In this document: one piece after another, positions 6,069-8,276 of the stretch
Layout of the letters: each line of letters opens with the position of its first letter
How positions within the stretch are numbered: the stretch's first letter is position 1
From: UBA3071 sp965369635
GTDB taxonomy: Bacteria; Chloroflexota; Anaerolineae; UBA3071
Direction: 5' to 3'
Length of the DNA: 8,276 nt
Assembly: GCA_965369635.1 (NCBI GenBank)
Contig: CBDURC010000139.1
Location: forward strand, 1-8,276
Position numbers and translations under genes: made by a program
Notes under the pieces: model-generated
What the model was told of the DNA's origin: nothing
Seen by the model: only the letters and a program-made list of their open reading frames with translations
Database searches by the model: none

Positions 6069-7763
6069 TCAGAACTCGCCCACGTCGCCGATGCGGAAGC
6101 GCTCAATGAGCAGAAAACCGGCGGCACAGACGGCCATCAGCAGCGTGCTCATGGCCAGCGCCTGCCCGTAGTTCAGCAGCCCCGGCTGCCCCAGGAAGCG
6201 GAAGATCGCCACAGGCATAGTCGGGAACTGAGGGCGGGCAATGAGCACCGTGGCTCCGAATTCTCCCATGCTGACCGTGAAGGCGAACACTGCCCCCACC
6301 AGCAGCGCCCGGAAGAGGATGGGCAGGTCAATCTCCCGCACCACCCGCAGCGGCGAAGCACCCATTACCGCAGCCGCCTCCCTCAGGTGCGGGTTCATGC
6401 CCCGCAACACGGGCAGCAGCGTGCGCACGACAAAGGGGAAGGCCACCAGCGTGTGCGCCAGTGGCACCAGCAGGGGCGAGGTGCGCAGGTTCAACGGCGG
6501 CTCATCGAGCGCGATGATATAGCCGAAGCCTAGCGTCACCGCCGACGTCCCCAAAGGCAACATGAACAGCGGGTCAAGGAAAGCCCTGAAGGCCCGCCCC
6601 GCCCCAAGCGGGGCACGCCCTCTCCTCTGCGATGGGGCGAGCAGATAGGCACTGATGGTGCCCATCACCAACGCCAGCGCTACCGTCGCCGCGCCGAAAA
6701 CCAGCGAGTTGCGGATGGCCTCGGCGGGAGGGACGAAGAAGATGGACTGGGTACGGTTGACGAACAGCTCTCGATAGTAGTGGAGATTATAGCCCCCACC
6801 TAGCGAAAAGGAGCGCTCAGCCAGCGCTACCAGCGGCGAGAGCAGCAACAGCAACATCCCTCCCAGACAGACGGTGACCAGCAATCGGTCTCGCCAGCGG
6901 GTCGGGCGCCGGTGCGTGGCCCGCCGTGGCCGGAACTCGATGGGCACGGCCAGACGCGCTTGCAGCCGCGTGTAGAAAGCCATGATTACAAAGGTGAACG
7001 CCATCTGCACGATGCCCAGAGCCGCCGCCAGCGGCAGGTGGAACAGATGCACAGCCTGGCGGTAGATCTCCACCTCCAGCGTAGCGAAGCGGGGCCCGCC
7101 CAGAACGAGAATGACGCCGAAGCTGGTGAAGCAGAAGAGGTAGACCAGGAGCGCAGCAGCGACGATGGCTGGCCCCAACAGCGGCAACGTGATCTCCCGG
7201 AAGACCTGCCAGCGGCCTGCGCCCAGTACTCGCGCTGCGTCCGCCTGGCGGGGATCGAGATTAGCCCAGAAGCCTCCCACAATGCGCACGATGATGGTCA
7301 CATTGTAGAAGACATGAGCCAGCAAGATGAGCCAGATGGTGTGCTGGATGTCAATGGGCGAGGCACTTAGATTGAAGATGGTCATCAGCCAACCGTTAAG
7401 CCGGCCGCGAGCTCCTAGCAACGAGGTGAAGGCTGTTGCCACCACCATGGTGGGCAACACAAAGGGGATGGTGGTCAGCGCCCGCAGCAGCGGTTTGCCA
7501 CGAAACTCGTATCGGGCGAAGACGAAGGCCGCTGGCAGGCCCAGCAGCAAGGTCAGCAGCGTGGAGACCGTCGCCTGCCAGACGGTGAACCACAGCACAC
7601 GAGCGTAGTAAGACTCGCTGATCAGCACGCGCAGCGGCCGCAGATCGAGTATCCCCTCTGGTGCCAGGCTGAGCGCGAAGATGCTGTAGAGAGGGTAGAA
7701 GAAGAACAGCACCAGGAAAAGCAACGGGACAATGTAGATGAACTGCGACAGTCGCTTGTGCAT
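6069..7763 (-). CDS. ABC transporter permease, two fused binding-protein-dependent domains (iron(III)/thiamine type)
   Basis: A 564-residue polytopic inner-membrane protein in which two permease domains are fused, the plan of FbpB/AfuB and ThiP, whose members are of similar length. Each half carries the cytoplasmic EAA loop that docks the ATPase: ADAARVLGAGRWQVFREITLP (about 174-194) and REAAAVMGASPLRVVREIDLP (461-481). About twelve hydrophobic segments are visible, with an Arg-rich cytoplasmic link (279-293) between halves. Family knowledge: such proteins form the whole membrane channel for ferric iron, thiamine or related ligands. The substrate cannot be told from this sequence. I chose the ATG at 7761-7763 because AGAGGA lies 7 nt upstream and a hydrophobic helix follows; the longer upstream reading would overlap the peptidase gene. 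The gene lies 40 bp after the peptidase and is probably co-transcribed. No ATPase or solute-binding gene is next to it within the window. Confidence 0.93.
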   Translation of the reverse strand: MHKRLSQFIYIVPLLFLVLFFFYPLYSIFALSLAPEGILDLRPLRVLISESYYARVLWFTVWQATVSTLLTLLLGLPAAFVFARYEFRGKPLLRALTTIPFVLPTMVVATAFTSLLGARGRLNGWLMTIFNLSASPIDIQHTIWLILLAHVFYNVTIIVRIVGGFWANLDPRQADAARVLGAGRWQVFREITLPLLGPAIVAAALLVYLFCFTSFGVILVLGGPRFATLEVEIYRQAVHLFHLPLAAALGIVQMAFTFVIMAFYTRLQARLAVPIEFRPRRATHRRPTRWRDRLLVTVCLGGMLLLLLSPLVALAERSFSLGGGYNLHYYRELFVNRTQSIFFVPPAEAIRNSLVFGAATVALALVMGTISAYLLAPSQRRGRAPLGAGRAFRAFLDPLFMLPLGTSAVTLGFGYIIALDEPPLNLRTSPLLVPLAHTLVAFPFVVRTLLPVLRGMNPHLREAAAVMGASPLRVVREIDLPILFRALLVGAVFAFTVSMGEFGATVLIARPQFPTMPVAIFRFLGQPGLLNYGQALAMSTLLMAVCAAGFLLIERFRIGDVGEF

Positions 7764-7770
7764 CGGAGAG

Positions 7771-7776
7771 TCCTCT
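7771..7776 (-). promoter_or_regulatory. Ribosome binding site that decides the permease start
   Basis: AGAGGA on the minus strand lies 7 nt before the ATG at 7761-7763, an optimal distance. It supports the 564-residue form over an in-frame start 81 bp further upstream, which would overlap the end of the peptidase gene and add a polar N-terminal tail unlike the family. Confidence 0.8.
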
Positions 7777-7803
7777 TCCCTTGTTTCCCTCAGCCGCTTC
7801 TCT

Positions 7804-8276
7804 CTATTCCAGGATCCACTGCTGGTACAATGCGTCCAGGTCACGCCCGCTCACCTTTTCCGCCACAGTCAAGAAGCTCTCCGCTGTGGCGATCCTGTAG
7901 CGATGCTCCTGGAAGTAGGCGCACAGGATGTCGTCGAAGACCAGATCGCCCACCTGCTGTCGCAAATGGTGAAAGAAGAGCGGCCCCTTGCCGTAGACGA
8001 TGGGGCCATAGTCTTCCACGTCGAAACTGGCCACAGGCCCTGCAACTGCCCGATCCCTCCCTGCCCTTCGCGCCTGCTCCCAGCGATCCCAAAAGCCGGC
8101 CTGGCGGGCCCGCTGGGCCACTGTCTCGCCGTACCTGTCCTCGTAGTAGAGGGAGGTGGAATACTGCGTCAGCGCCTCGTCCAGCCATGGCTCGTCCACC
8201 TGATCGTTGCCCACCAGGTTGTACCACCATTGATGGGCCACCTCGTGCGCCACCACCCACTCCGTACGATCGCTAC
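7804..8276 (-). CDS. M1-family zinc metallopeptidase (aminopeptidase), C-terminal part
   Basis: Only the last 157 codons are in the window and the gene continues past the right edge. The visible part opens with TEWVVAHEVAHQWW, containing the HExxH zinc motif. WLDEALT supplies the third zinc ligand, a glutamate exactly 18 residues after the second histidine, the M1 (gluzincin) spacing. A conserved-looking tyrosine in PIVYGKGPLFFHHL probably corresponds to the catalytic Tyr of the family. The protein ends about 150 residues after HExxH (DALYQQWILE), so it lacks the large C-terminal helical domain of classical aminopeptidase N. It belongs among the short single-core M1 enzymes. These remove N-terminal residues from peptides, often outside the cytoplasm, but the N-terminus that would show a signal peptide is not in the window. 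It is followed after 40 bp by the permease gene. Confidence 0.93.
   Translation of the reverse strand, partial: SDRTEWVVAHEVAHQWWYNLVGNDQVDEPWLDEALTQYSTSLYYEDRYGETVAQRARQAGFWDRWEQARRAGRDRAVAGPVASFDVEDYGPIVYGKGPLFFHHLRQQVGDLVFDDILCAYFQEHRYRIATAESFLTVAEKVSGRDLDALYQQWILE

Noticed and set aside
7764..7844. N-terminal extension of the permease by 27 codons.
   Set aside because: It would overlap the peptidase gene, adds a polar tail unlike the family, and the ATG at 7763 has an optimal ribosome binding site.

Overview
The window holds six genes, all on the minus strand: five complete and one cut by the right edge. Read in transcription order (right to left) they are the C-terminal part of an M1-family zinc aminopeptidase, a fused two-domain ABC transporter permease, a membrane-anchored zinc-ribbon/beta-propeller protein, recA, recX and rny (RNase Y). 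I see no credible plus-strand gene, no complete tRNA or rRNA, no CRISPR array and no transposase.

Organism (inference): the DNA is GC-rich. The order recA-recX-rny, a protein joining zinc ribbons, one membrane helix, a long Pro/Thr linker of the 'TPTPTST' style and TolB-type PD40 blades, and a short M1 peptidase together suggest a Chloroflexota (Anaerolineae-like) environmental bacterium. No single marker here proves this.

Layout: 7804-8276 is the peptidase end, with its HExxH zinc site at the very edge of the window. Only 40 bp separates it from the permease (6069-7763), so the two are probably co-transcribed. The permease has neither an ATPase nor a binding-protein gene beside it here. The propeller gene (4359-5852) has its own strong sigma70-type promoter at 5960-5988, a leader of about 100 nt, and 13-bp tandem repeats reaching to 2 bp from its start codon with no Shine-Dalgarno sequence. 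recA (3011-4048) has a plausible promoter at 4297-4325. Between that promoter and the recA start lies a 120-bp palindromic repeat (4144-4263) of the CCACAGAG type, so the recA leader RNA should carry a long hairpin.

The recA-recX spacer is unusually long (652 bp). It ends in a textbook Rho-independent terminator (2421-2456), preceded by three further short hairpins and a weak candidate promoter. It may therefore encode a structured small RNA or a long recA 3' UTR. recX (1723-2358) and rny (44-1588) follow 134 bp apart. The rny stop codon lies inside a perfect 10-bp GC-rich hairpin (21-47).

How the parts work together: RecA performs recombination and repair and RecX modulates RecA filaments. 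The terminator between them would lower RecX relative to RecA unless recX has its own promoter. RNase Y is a membrane-anchored endoribonuclease that begins mRNA decay. The main surprise is in the spacers: most of the longer ones carry short degenerate tandem repeats or palindromes, each of a different family. No complete new biological system is evident. The best leads are the possible RNA in the recA-recX gap and the repeat lodged in the recA leader.
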